This document shows, in pieces, positions 11,321 to 22,587 of a stretch of 64,000 nt of DNA (the stretch's first letter is position 1; each line of letters begins with the position of its first letter). The translations under genes were made by a program, and so were the position numbers. Under the pieces are notes generated by a model. That model did no database searches, was not told where the DNA came from, and saw only the letters and a program-made list of their open reading frames with translations. Origin of the DNA: Batkoa obscura. Lineage: Eukaryota > Entomophthoromycota > Entomophthoromycetes > Entomophthorales > Batkoaceae. The stretch lies in assembly GCA_030770535.1 (NCBI GenBank), contig JASVEC010000011.1:620001-684000 (forward strand), given 5' to 3'.

Positions 11321-13719
11321 ACTCGCTATAATAATTACTACCAATAATAGAATTTTGTCAGAATTTTTATCTATCTTTTATAAATGAATTTTTAAATCAC
11401 AGGTTAATAGATAAGATTAACTTCAAGTTTGACGAATTATATAAAAAACAAGAATTCGAGCAAATTATAATAATTTTCCTTCAATCCTAGAATTTCATTA
11501 ATAGATCTTATACTTCTTAATATGTTATCAAAAAACAAAATAAAATTTTAACAAAAAAAACTTAATTATTAAATACTTCTACCAATAAATGCGGAAAATA
11601 AGAGAATATTTAAACATTTAACTTGTCTTAATATCACTTCTCTTTGTTCAATTCTTAAGTTATTATATTTCTAATGAAAACTTACTCGGAAAATAAATGA
11701 GCCTAAAGTACAAAAAAAGCTTCTACTTTATAAAATCAATAAAAATAGATTCCTTTTAATATTGAATATATATATATATTCTTTACTACTTATAGTAACT
11801 ATAATGTATGCGGCTATTTTTATTAATATTAAGTTTCAATATACAATTAAAATTACTTTAATGTTTAGTTTAACTTGTTTATTTTTAATAAATTGAAAAG
11901 TCGCTTGATAGTATAATTCAATTTTTATACAAAATACTAATAAAATTTATCCACTTATCAATCAACAATTGTTCCTTTATAATATCATTAATGTAATTTG
12001 TATAATAAAAAAGTTAGATGATGTTTTAATAAATTTTTATTAAAATTAACGTAATAAATTGACATCATTTTATAAATTAATAATTTCTACAGTAAACATC
12101 ACATAGTAATTAAATGAAATAAATTTGTTGATTTTAAACTAAGAAGTTTTGAATAACTGAAAACTTTAAATTTGTATTCAACTAATAAAAATCTATCTTT
12201 TTACCTTTATTTATAGTATAATTAATTAAGGAGAGTATGGTTTATGTTTTTAGTATATATAAAAAGTAGCTTAATTGGTGGAATTTCGGTCTATTTAATT
12301 ATGTTCCAAAAAAATAAGTATAAATTATTATTTCTTATTATTATTAATGTTGGAGAAAAAGAGGTAAGGACCAAGTTAATAAAAAGGAATAAAAGTAATT
12401 ACAAATTTAATTAGTTGATCGCGATAATAGATATTTATTTATTTATTTCTTCAATACATAATTATATATTATTAAAATGTTAATATACAATAACGATATT
12501 AACTAAACAAAAAGAGAGATGATATCAACTTCCCCAATCCTAGAGTTTCTCTAACTCTAACTCCTAGATATTTTTTAATTTTTTTCAATCTGAAACTAGG
12601 AACCTTTACTAAATTTGTAACTAAATACTTCCATTTTTCTTATTAAGAATTAGTTATTAATTTTCATTTAATTTTTCACTAAAAGAAATTTATAGTGTTT
12701 CCTTAAAATCACCCTAATTTATTCATTTAAAGATCGATATCATTGGTTCTTTTCAACAAAATTAAACCTTTTCAAAAATAACACAGTTGAAATATCAAAC
12801 TAATTCATATTATCTATAAATTAATAAATAGTAAAAAAAGGAGTTGAAAAAGTAAAAAATTTAAATAAACTTATATTAAGAGAAGCTTATTTAATATATA
12901 ATTTTATTTAAAATTCAGTTTTTTATAGTTAGTTAACTGATATCATTTATTGATGCAAGTTAATCTATTAACTATGTTACTATCAATATATTTAGTAATT
13001 TAACGTCAATTTGATTGGTTCGTGGTGAGCATTAAAAAGCCATTCAAGCAGATAACATTCAGGTTAAATTTTCTAATAATACAAAAAAATGAAGTCTTAA
13101 TTTAGAAAGACAAAGTATGATTAAAAATAAATAGAAAAATATCAATTTGAAAGTCATAAAATCAAGTAAGAAATTGAACTTAGAAAATGAAATAAAAAGA
13201 AAATTTTAATCATCAACTTGAAAAAAATTTTCTCTTAAATTAACTTCAAGTAAAAGAAAGTTAAAAAATTTTATTAAAAAAACATCGTGTTTCTTTATAG
13301 ACCATCTGCTCCTTTTTAGGTTTGCTTTTGGAAAGAGATTTTAAAGGGTTCAACTACCGTTCATCAATTTAGACTTGTTTTATATCACTTAAAGCGTTCA
13401 TCTACCTAACAAACAAAGTATTTTTTTAATCCTTATTGACTTTATCTTCAGCTTATCACCTTATCCTTTGTTTCTTTTATTTCAGTATGCAGCTTAAGCT
13501 TTAAATCAGCTTCCCCTGCGTATCGTTTTATATTCGTATTGGTTAATTTTTACTTTTAAGTGTTTTCTTTCAAATTCACTTGAAGGTGTATCATCACTTT
13601 AAGCTTTTATAATATCAATTTATCTTCTCCAACAACTTTCTTTTAAAAGAAAAACTCTCAATTTCTCCTAAATCTCATTTACCCTTTAATTATCCTTAGT
13701 TTAATTAAATAAATTTGCC

Positions 13720-15416
13720 ATGTCTACTTTATTTAATAAACATCAACCTAATCCCCATCAACCTAGTAAGCGTCATGTACTTACCCTCCATGAAAAGGTA
13801 CAAGTATTAAAATTTATGGAATCTCATCCGGATGTCCCAATTCAAGAAATATGTGCTAAATTTTCATCCAATCCACGTACATTAAAGCGTATATGTGATC
13901 GACGTGAAACTTTATTACAATTAGCTCCAGGTGATCGTCGATTATTACGTACACGTATCACTAAAGGTACTTGTCAACCCGTTGAAATCTGTTTATTAAA
14001 ATGGATAGATTCTTTAAATTTTAATAATTTACCATTACAGAATCACACACTTCAAGCACGTGCTAAATACTTTTTATCTTTAGTTAAATTGTATTTACCT
14101 AATGTACCTTCCTTAGCTGCTTCCAATGGTTGGATCAATCGCTTTAAAATTCGCAATTCTATTGATGTAAAACAAATTAATTGTGCTCGTTTTAATTCAT
14201 TTAAAGAAGAACTAGAACCTGCAAGAAATAAGTTACAAAACTTGATATCCACTTTTGATTTCAATGATGTATTTGTTTTAGGTTCTACTATGCTTTATCA
14301 TTCTTTTATCCCTAATCCATTAAATGTTAATAATAATAATAATAATAATAATAGTAATAATAATAATAATAATACTATTATTAATAATGATGTAAATGAT
14401 TCAGAACTTCTTCCACCAATACCACCAACGGATAAATTATCTTTATTCTTATGTTCTAATACTACAGGTACTGATAAATTATTACCTTCTGTATTATTGC
14501 CCGATAATTGTAATAAAGAAGAATTTGATTCATTATTAATTGAGCTTATCCAAGGATCCAACGGTTGGGTATCTCAATTCACTTTCACTTCCTGGTTTAA
14601 TTATTTCCAAAGTTATATTGGAATTAAAAGAAAAGTATTATTGATATTAGAATATCAATATAAGGAATGTTATATCTCATCTAAATTTGAAGAATTATAT
14701 CCTAATATTCAAGTTTCTTTTTTACCTGAATTTCATTCTAATCTTTTAAACCCATTTTCTTTAGGTTTAATTAAGTCATTCAAATCTTATTATAGAACTT
14801 ATCTAATTAAACAAGTACTCTCTTCTACTGATATTCAATTGAATCACAACTTTGAAACATTCCATATTGACTTAAAAGAAGCAATGGAATTTATTCAGCT
14901 GGCCTGGGAGAATGTGACTTGTAATACAATCCATGAAGCTTGGTTTAAATCGAATATAGTACCACCTCAATATTATTTAAATAGTCCCATTATTTATACG
15001 GATTTTGATCCCATTAAACAATTATTTGATAATAATCCCACATTAAATCAATATATTGGGAATTATGACGTATTAGATCGGATTTATATGGATAAACCAG
15101 CTTGTTTTCCAACAGAAAATGAATTACTCTTTGTGGAAGAATCACTTTCTTTTTTTAAAGAAACCCATCCACCTTCTCCACCTTCAGGTAATTTGAAACA
15201 AAACAAATGTAAATTTAAAGAAAATGAATTATTAAAAGAAGAATTAATAATGGAAACTATAAAACATCCAGTTAATAATAATAACAATAATAATAATAAT
15301 AATAATGAATTTATAAATTATAATGATAATAATTCAAGTTCAACTAATAATAATTTATTAAATGATCCATTATTTAATAATTTATTTAATGAATTTAATC
15401 CATTAGATTTAACTTC

Positions 15417-15447
<31 letters not shown>

Positions 15448-15855
15448 TGGAATTTATCAACTATGTGTAATGATATTTCCAATATGACTAGTGTTACTAC
15501 CTCACTTTATACAACTGCACCGTTTCTACCTTATAATGAATTCAATGGCTTATTTGATTATAATTATATGATGGAATTACCTAAAATTGATACAACAATA
15601 CAACCTTATCCAACTACATCTACACCAGCACCATCTCCATTCTTAGAACAAAATAAAGAAGAAAATAATTGTAATATTAATGGAATTAATAATCTACCAC
15701 CTAGTATAAATGAAATTAATAATGTAGATATGTTATTAAGTTTATTAAAATCTCATTTAAGTCAAGGATTTCCTGTTCCTGATTCAGTTAATGAAGCACT
15801 TGATTTAGTTTCAAATTATGTTCACCAGTTTGATCCAAATAATAAGGGAAATTAG
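13720..15855 (+). CDS. CENP-B/pogo-transposase-derived DNA-binding protein (domesticated, Pdc2/Abp1-like)
   Basis: Nuclear DNA-binding protein built from a pogo-type transposase, like fission yeast Abp1/Cbh proteins and yeast Pdc2. It is 711 aa and intronless. An N-terminal CENP-B/psq helix-turn-helix spans residues about 18-66 (LTLHEKVQVLKFMES). A second Tc5/CENP-B HTH spans about 88-150 and ends in SNGWINRFKIRNSI. A DDE-derived region spans about 185-410 with recognisable counterparts of the three catalytic blocks. The acidic residues are gone: LGSTM replaces DETG, LILEYQ replaces LLLDNA, and NPFSLGLIKSF replaces QPLDQGVI. Three asparagine runs coded by AAT repeats interrupt the C-terminal half. 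The C terminus (about 500-711) is N-, S- and P-rich, as in an activation domain. No inverted repeats frame it, so it looks like a host regulator. Targets are unknown. Confidence 0.85.
14329..14390 (+). repeat. AAT trinucleotide run coding asparagine
   Basis: In-frame (AAT)n with a few substitutions in the pogo-derived gene. Two more runs lie at about 15271-15306 and 15417-15446. Such tracts are slippage-prone and expand poly-N stretches without breaking the frame. Confidence 0.9.
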
Positions 15856-16273
15856 TAAAAGTAGTAGTTTGTATGTATTAACCTCATTTCCTTAACTTTA
15901 TGTTTTGTTAAATAAAAAATTATGCTTGTAATATGAATATTATTATTTTAAGTTTTATTTATTTATTTTAGTTTATATTAAAATAAATGTCAAATAAGAA
16001 TAAATTTAATTAAAGAATTTATTTTAGTTTAATTAAATTTTTAAATTTTTAAATATTAAATAACAAATGAGACAATTTATTTTAATTACTCTTTGTTGAT
16101 AAATATTTTATTTTTATTATAAAAAATAGAGAGGGATTAATTTTCAAATGTTTTTTAACGTCTACTAAAAAAACATGCTATTTCTGCAACAAATTTGAAT
16201 TTTGAATTTTTAACTTTTTTCAATTAACAATTAACAATTAACAATTAACAATTAATATAAAATAAAATAAATT
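15856..16273. other. Short intergenic with heptanucleotide repeat
   Basis: AT-rich spacer between two plus-strand genes. At 16221-16255 it carries five exact tandem CAATTAA units, 19 nt before the next start codon, so probably in the leader or core promoter of the TMEM135-like gene. No terminator or RNA gene is seen. Confidence 0.6.
16221..16255 (+). repeat. (CAATTAA)5 tandem repeat before the TMEM135-like gene
   Basis: Five perfect 7-bp units. Its position just ahead of the ATG at 16274 makes length variation here a possible influence on expression. That influence is inference only. Confidence 0.9.
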
Positions 16274-17956
16274 ATGAGTACTTTAATCCGCGCTTTATAT
16301 GAACATTATAATAAAAAAGAAGAACATGAAAATGATAGTAATAAAAATTATTTACAACATAATCCATTTAATGCAAAAAAACAAATGATACAAAACTTAA
16401 TTACAGTTATTATTAAGATTCTTAAACCTTTATTAAAAGTAAGTTTAATTGGAATATTATTAGATTTATTACCAATAATATTAAAATTAAAAAAAGTCAA
16501 TTTAAATATTAATACTTTGATAAACAAAATATCAATGAATACTTCTTTTATTCAATCCTTCTTTTCATTTTTTAAACAATATCCTAAACGTAATTCTTGG
16601 TTAACTGCTTTATTCTTTTCTACTTTATCAGTTCAATTGACTTCACCAACAATACCAAAATATCCTATTGAAGATAATAGTAAAGTATTATTAAATAATT
16701 CATTAAATATCACATTAGATAATAAATTAGCTTTAAGTCGACTTGAATTTGAATTAATAGTAAAACAATTCCTAACTAATTTTGTTAGTGTAAGTTTAGG
16801 TATTTATTTATTAAGATTTACTAAGTTTCAAAAAGAAAAGTTTTTAAAAAGTAAACATCATTTAGCTACAGCTTTTTACTTTTTTATTCAAGCAATTTAT
16901 TCTTTGTGGTCATTTCAAAAATTAAGAACAATCAAATTATTAAAGCCATGGAATATAGTTACTCCTTGGTTGAATTTTAATTTAAATTTAATCGGTAATT
17001 TTTCAGAAATTGTGTTATTCTCATTCTCTAGTTATATTGTTATGATTAATTGGTTTTATAATCCAACTACATTACCGAATTCTTTTGTTCGTTGGATTAA
17101 TTCATTTGCTGAAATTGATTCTAGATTATTAGATTACTTAAGGGGATTAGAATTTAATACAATAAAAGAAGGTCAACATTCAGATATTTTAAAAGATTAT
17201 TGTGAATCTAAAAGTATTAATCCAACATCAGGTGATCCTTATTATGGTTTATTAAGTTGTAATTTATTACATCCATTGACTGGTAATAATTGTCAACAAC
17301 ATATTTATTATCGATTTATTTCTGCTTTTATTAAGTCTTTAATTACTATGTATATTCCATTAAATTTATTTACTTTTATTTTAAATTATCTATTTAAAAA
17401 AAATCATAATTTAAATCATAAAGATTCAATTAATTCCCCTTCTTCTTCTTCTTCTTCTTCTTCTTCTTCTTCTTCTATTATTACTATATTAAAACAAAAA
17501 GTTTTATATCCTTCTTTACAATCTTCTGCTTTTTTAGCTACTTTTATAGCTACTATGTTTGGTACTATTTGCCTTGCACGAAATCAGTTAAAAACGGATC
17601 GATATGATGCGCGACTTGGATCTTTAATGAGTGGTTTTACTTCTATATTAATTGAATCCCCATCCCGTCGATTACCATTAACATTATACTTATTACCTAG
17701 AGCTTTAGTTAGTTTATATTATAATTATTGTTTAAAATATATACCAGCTCAATATCTAGATACTCCCTTGTTGACAATGTCATTGGCTACTTTATTAACT
17801 TGTTATAAATTACAACCCAAAAGTTTATTACCTCCTTTACAGACGGTTTTAAATTGGATTTTTGATAAAAGAAGTGATTTGTTGGATAAATATGACTCCC
17901 CTAATTCAACACCTACCCCAGAAACTTGTATGGAGATGATATCAGATGATTTATAA
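16274..17956 (+). CDS. TMEM135-like multi-pass membrane protein
   Basis: 560-aa intronless membrane protein. TMEM135 relatives (peroxisomal PMP52 in proteomic work) sit in peroxisomal or mitochondrial membranes and affect organelle dynamics and lipid handling. Visible hallmarks are LLHPLTGNNCQQHIYYRFIS followed by a hydrophobic stretch, the counterpart of the HP-x-x-x-C segment of TMEM135, and RYDARLGSLMSGFTSILIES followed by PSRRLPLTLYLLPRALVSLY, matching the conserved G-x-x-x-G / IE..SRR / LYLL.RAL block. Hydrophobic segments lie near residues 40-75, 105-125, 170-185, 200-215, 240-265, 345-375 and 420-445. A serine run coded by TCT repeats lies at about residues 392-402. The fold call rests on these blocks, and the exact organelle is uncertain. 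Confidence 0.72.
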   Translation: MSTLIRALYEHYNKKEEHENDSNKNYLQHNPFNAKKQMIQNLITVIIKILKPLLKVSLIGILLDLLPIILKLKKVNLNINTLINKISMNTSFIQSFFSFFKQYPKRNSWLTALFFSTLSVQLTSPTIPKYPIEDNSKVLLNNSLNITLDNKLALSRLEFELIVKQFLTNFVSVSLGIYLLRFTKFQKEKFLKSKHHLATAFYFFIQAIYSLWSFQKLRTIKLLKPWNIVTPWLNFNLNLIGNFSEIVLFSFSSYIVMINWFYNPTTLPNSFVRWINSFAEIDSRLLDYLRGLEFNTIKEGQHSDILKDYCESKSINPTSGDPYYGLLSCNLLHPLTGNNCQQHIYYRFISAFIKSLITMYIPLNLFTFILNYLFKKNHNLNHKDSINSPSSSSSSSSSSSSIITILKQKVLYPSLQSSAFLATFIATMFGTICLARNQLKTDRYDARLGSLMSGFTSILIESPSRRLPLTLYLLPRALVSLYYNYCLKYIPAQYLDTPLLTMSLATLLTCYKLQPKSLLPPLQTVLNWIFDKRSDLLDKYDSPNSTPTPETCMEMISDDL

Positions 17957-18169
17957 ATATTATTATTATTATTATTATTATTTTTAGATATTAGTTTATG
18001 TTATAAGTTAATAAAGTCAAGTTTTTAATAAGAATAGGATCTAAATTTATTTATTTAGTTATATTTTATTTATTTTTAAAATTGATTCATTTTAAATATA
18101 TATTCTATAAAAAAAGTTATCCTCCTTCTTCCTCTTCTTCTTATTATTCTATAAACTTCTCCTTTATAT

Positions 18170-20554
18170 TTAATCAAAATCCGAATCTTGATCTGAGGTA
18201 GCTTGAATAGCAGCAAATGGATTGGAAGTGGCTGTTTGATTTTCATCTAAATTTTCAGTTTGTTCACCACCCATTTGAGTACTTTCTTGGTTATCTTCTG
18301 GATTATCATTAAGTGTAAGATCTTCTAATAATTCAGCTAATTTAATTTCTGGGAAACCATCCTCACCACCCATATCAGCATCCGAATCTTCCATTTCAGC
18401 ATAAGCATCATCCATATCTTCTTCTTCTTCAACTGCTTCAAGGGTATTTAATTGTGCTTGTTCATCTAATTATTAAATATTAATATATATATATATTTAA
18501 ATTATTACCTTTATAAAGATTAATATTCGATCTCATTTCTGGATCTTCTTCAATATCACGTAAAAACATTTCAAAATCATTTCTATTAAATAAAAATATA
18601 AATAAATAAACTCCTTATAATAATAATAATAATAATTATTATTATTATAATCAAACTTACTCTGCTTTTTCAGCATCAATTTTACGCATTTTAAGATCAG
18701 CATCATCTTTAACCAAAGATTTAACTTTCCAATATCTTTTCTTGTTTTTCTTACGACGATTAGAATAACTCTTCTTAATTAATACCTAATTAAATTAAAT
18801 AAACAAATATAAAATATTAATATATATAATAATAATAATACATTAATAAAATAAACTTACAATATTAGGTGTATGTTCTTGATTAAGTGAATCATAATTG
18901 GAATCATTTAAATTGGAATTAGTAAGATCGTAACTAATGAAATTATTATTAATTAAACAATAATAAAAATTCAATATTAAATTACCCATAAACTAAATCT
19001 CCATAATTTAAGATCGAACCAAGATGAGTACGAGTATGATAAGTTGTATCATTTCGACCAAAATCTTGAATTCTTGCAACTTGAACATCAGCAAGTGCAT
19101 ACTATTGAATTAATTAATTAATTAATTAAAACAATAAATTATTATTTATAAATAAAAAATAAATACTTACTTTCCCACGAGTATAACCGGAATGATCAAT
19201 ATCAATTACAACAAATTCAACTAAATCACCATGAGTACATAATGCATTAAATGGATAACGGTAATAAACAGTATTAGAAACATCAGCATCTAAAAAAATA
19301 TTCATTAATTATCAAAAAAACTCCTTTTATGACATTAATAACTACTTACGATTTAATGTATTTGGATCAATAACATGAATCGAATTACTGACACGAGATA
19401 CAATACATAATGGACTATATAAATAAAAAAATAGTAATATTAATATCAGTATTTAAAAAAATTATTATAATAAAATAACTTACTTAATATTACCTAATGA
19501 TCTAGCCGTTTTCAAAGGTAAACAAACCAGATCATCTTTACAAATAGGTGAAATTTCCATTGAATAAGTAAATTTAAAATTAGAAGAACCAGTATGAGTA
19601 TCTGAAGAAATCAATTGCTCTGATGTTTTAACTCTAAAATAAAACAAAAATACACATTAAAATCCTTCCATTTATAACTGAACATTAAAATAATAACTCA
19701 CCTTCCAGGTACAACGGAAAGTAAAAATTCACTCATTCTAACAGCATGTGAACGAGAAACATAAAAAAAATCGATACCATCTTTAGCTTCTTTAATATTA
19801 GTAGTTTCTTTATGGGCATTATGTTTTAAGATTAATTGTTCTAAAAATAAAAAGGTACGTTTATGAGAAACCTAAATTAAAGAATAAATAAATATTAAAT
19901 TAATAAACATACTAAACTTGGATTTTTAAATGTTAAAACATTGAAAAAAAGTTACCTTTTGTCTCACTTGAACTACCGCTTTCCATGTATTTTTGGCCAT
20001 AATTTTAGTACAATCATCACATTGTTGATTAGCAACTACAAATTCCACTTCAAATGTTTGTTGAAGGATAGTAGCTGCAAAAACCTAATATAAATAAAAT
20101 CAATAAACCAATTTACCAAAACAAACAACATTGTATACCTCTTTTTGAATAGTTAATTTCACTTTAATTCTTCTCGAATGTGGTTCCGTCCAAATAAACC
20201 CAGCATCGATCAATCGTACCTGTTTCAATCCCTTAAGTTTCTTAATACAAAGCGCTAATAATTCACGAGATTCCAAAGTACATAATACCCAATGGCTCGG
20301 TGGTTGAAGATAGCGCTCACAATTACGACAGAAATGTAAAGTCCCATTCTTGGGGATACCATCCGTGATATCCACTTCATTACGGATACAATTAACGCAC
20401 ATGTTCGCTGGATTTGGTGGGATGGCCGTACCACAACCACAACATAAGCTAGAGTGAATTATGGATTAAAAAGGGCTTTTTTTTATAGAGATTTAAGAGA
20501 GTATACTTACATCACCTGTTCCGTTTGTATAGGATTATATTGATTGTATTCCAT
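18170..20554 (-). CDS. NMD3: 60S ribosomal export protein NMD3
   Basis: Adaptor that binds pre-60S subunits in the nucleus and recruits Crm1 for export. I count about twelve exons. The start at 20554 reads MEYNQYNPIQTEQVILCCGC. The N terminus holds the zinc-binding cysteines: LCCGCGTAIPPNPANMCVNC and then HFCRNCERYLQPPSHW. Next come LESRELLALCIKKLKGLKQV and DAGFIWTEPHSRRIKVKLT, both near-identical across NMD3 proteins. Later exons give QQCDDCTKIMAKNTWKAVVQ and RKKNKKRYWKVKSL, a basic stretch that could serve nuclear import. The C terminus is acidic with LAELLEDLTL, a good leucine-rich export signal, and ends DQDSDFD. Introns are 40-80 nt. It diverges from the CCDC137-like gene across 217 bp. 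Confidence 0.96.
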
Positions 20555-20771
20555 TTTTTAAATGTTTTAGGTTTTAATTTAAAAAAGAATAAAAAACTTT
20601 CAAAACTTTCAAAACTGCGATTTATATTCCAAAAAAACTTGGTGGTTTTATTGGTTGTTAGGATTAGAAATTTGGAATTTTCGATATAATTTTTGTTATT
20701 TATTTAAAGTGCTTAGAAGTTGAATTATTAATATAAGAATAATAAAGATACAATAAGAATTGATAAAAATC
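20555..20771. promoter_or_regulatory. Shared divergent promoter of NMD3 and the CCDC137-like gene
   Basis: Only 217 bp separate the two start codons, so both promoters must lie here. It contains the direct repeat CTTTCAAAACTTTCAAAACT at about 20598-20617, then GCGATTT and GGAATTTTCGAT. These recall PAC and RRPE ribosome-biogenesis motifs only partly. No clear TATA box is seen. Confidence 0.6.
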
Positions 20772-21916
20772 ATGGCTAATAAAAGAATCAAACCAAAAGC
20801 AGTACCGGATATTTATAATGATAAAGAAGAAGGGTAAGTCAATAAAGATAATAATAACACAACTTAATTTTATAACTTTCAAATTAATACTAACAATTTT
20901 AACTAGTCGAGATTTTGATCCTAAACAAGGAGAAGTTATATCGGATATACCAAAGAGATTTCAACGGATAATGAATCAAAAAGAATATCAGATTAAAGCA
21001 AAAGAATTAAAAAAGAAAGGTAAATATTTAATAAAACTTTATATGATGGTTAATAGATAGAAGTCAATTAGAGTTCAAACAAGGTGGTAAAATAGAGGTA
21101 ATTTTAAAAACTATGGGGTTCTAATACAGTTTAATAATGTTTATTATGATTAATTTTAGAAGAAAAAAGAGAATTTAGAAAAATTAGAAAATGAAAGTTT
21201 AAGACAGTTTAATAAGTAAGTTTTTTTAAATAAAAAGATAGAATATATACTATTGTTTTGTTATCAATTAAAATATAATAAAGTGATATTAATATTCTAA
21301 ACATAGACGAGTGGAACTTACCTTAGGACATAGTAAATCAATGTTTAAAGAAGCCGTTGTTGGTAAATCACAAAAAAAAGAAAAGTAAGACTATATTATC
21401 TTTAAAAAAAAAGTAAATTAAATTACTTCTCTTTTATAGACGTAAACAAAAACAAATATTAGAAAAACAAGCTTTATTAGAATTACAACAACAAGAAAAT
21501 GATCGAAAAGATTTTAATAAGCTAACAGATAAAGTGAAATTCGGTGAAGTAGCTATGGCACCGCCTACATTAAGTGTTAAACCAAAAGATCGAGCTAAGG
21601 TAAATCAAATTGATTTTTTTATTTTAAAATATATCTTATAACACATTCTCTTTTGATCAAAAGGACATTAATAATCAATTTATTTAAATGTTATGTGCTA
21701 ACCTTTTCTTGTTTTATATAGAATCGTCGTGAACTTATTAATAAAATGCAAAATACTGGTAAAAAAACAATTAATAATCAACCTATAAATAAAGAAAGAG
21801 TGGGACCTAAAATCGAAAAATCGCCAGCAGAAAAGAGAATTTTGGAACAAGAAAGAAGTAGAGTTGTGGATATGTATCGTAAATTAAAAAAAGAAAAATT
21901 AGAACAACAACAATAG
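20772..21916 (+). CDS. CCDC137: CCDC137-like nucleolar coiled-coil protein
   Basis: Small, highly charged protein of seven exons. Its C-terminal half matches animal CCDC137, a nucleolar protein. Exon 1 (20772-20833) reads MANKRIKPKAVPDIYNDKEE and the first intron has a perfect TACTAAC branch site. Then come EVISDIPKRFQRIMNQKEYQ, SQLEFKQGGKIEKKKENLEK and RVELTLGHSKSMFKEAVVGK. The diagnostic block is DKVKFGEVAMAPPTLSVKPK, against DTVKFGEVVLQPPELTARP in the human protein as I recall it. The end block is KRILEQERSRVVDMYRKLKK. Lys and Glu dominate, and a coiled coil is likely around EKQALLELQQQENDRKDFNK. The divergent partner NMD3 supports a role in ribosome assembly. That role is inference. Confidence 0.8.
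20888..20894 (+). other. Canonical TACTAAC branch site
   Basis: Perfect TACTAAC 12 nt before the AG at 20905-20906 in the first intron of the CCDC137-like gene. It supports the intron model and shows yeast-like branch-point use. Confidence 0.85.
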
Positions 21917-22161
21917 AAATAAAAGAAAGTGGAATAAATTCAATGTTATAGATAACAAATTTAGTTTGACCTTTTTCTTTTGTGATAGATTGAGTATATT
22001 AGTTATAGTGTGAAGTTAATCATAAATGTTTCTGAGTTTATTAATAGCATTTTATTCTATTATTTTTAATACTATAATATATAAAATTAAATTAAACAAT
22101 ATCAATTTAATAAATAAATACTTTTTATTAATACCTTAATTTACATTTACATTAATCTTAA

Positions 22162-22546
22162 TTAAATCTCATAATGAATATTATTATTCTCTAAATAAGA
22201 AATTAACACATTTAAATTCTCTCTTACAATAAACCATCTATCACAGGCTTTTTCCATAAAAAACATAAGTATTCCTAGTCCAATGGCTATATTTTCTACT
22301 TTCCAAATAATATTATGTTGTATTTGAAAATAGTTTATATCTAATTTAATTATCTTATCAATTTTCTGTTTTGGTTCTAAATAATTCCAAATAATTAAAA
22401 ATCGAGCAAATACCATGGAACAATTGCATAAACAATACCATTTAAATGCAACAAAATATCGTGAATAATCATTTTCCATTATTAATAATATATTTAATAT
22501 ACTATTTGCAGCTAATAATGATAAACTTGCTGATCTTAATTTTAAT

Positions 22547-22587
<41 letters not shown>

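Larger units (their letters stand above)
8758..13719. other. Long gene-poor interval with MITEs and relics
   Basis: About 5 kb without a convincing gene. It holds two full MITE copies and one fragment, a coding-like relic at about 9540-9990, a degenerate CCCTAA-like patch near 11.2 kb and a T-rich zone at 13.3-13.7 kb that probably is the promoter and leader of the next gene. The remainder is AT-rich with no feature I can support. Confidence 0.5.

Noticed and set aside
13720-15855. An active pogo transposon
   Set aside because: The acidic catalytic residues are replaced and no terminal inverted repeats frame the gene.
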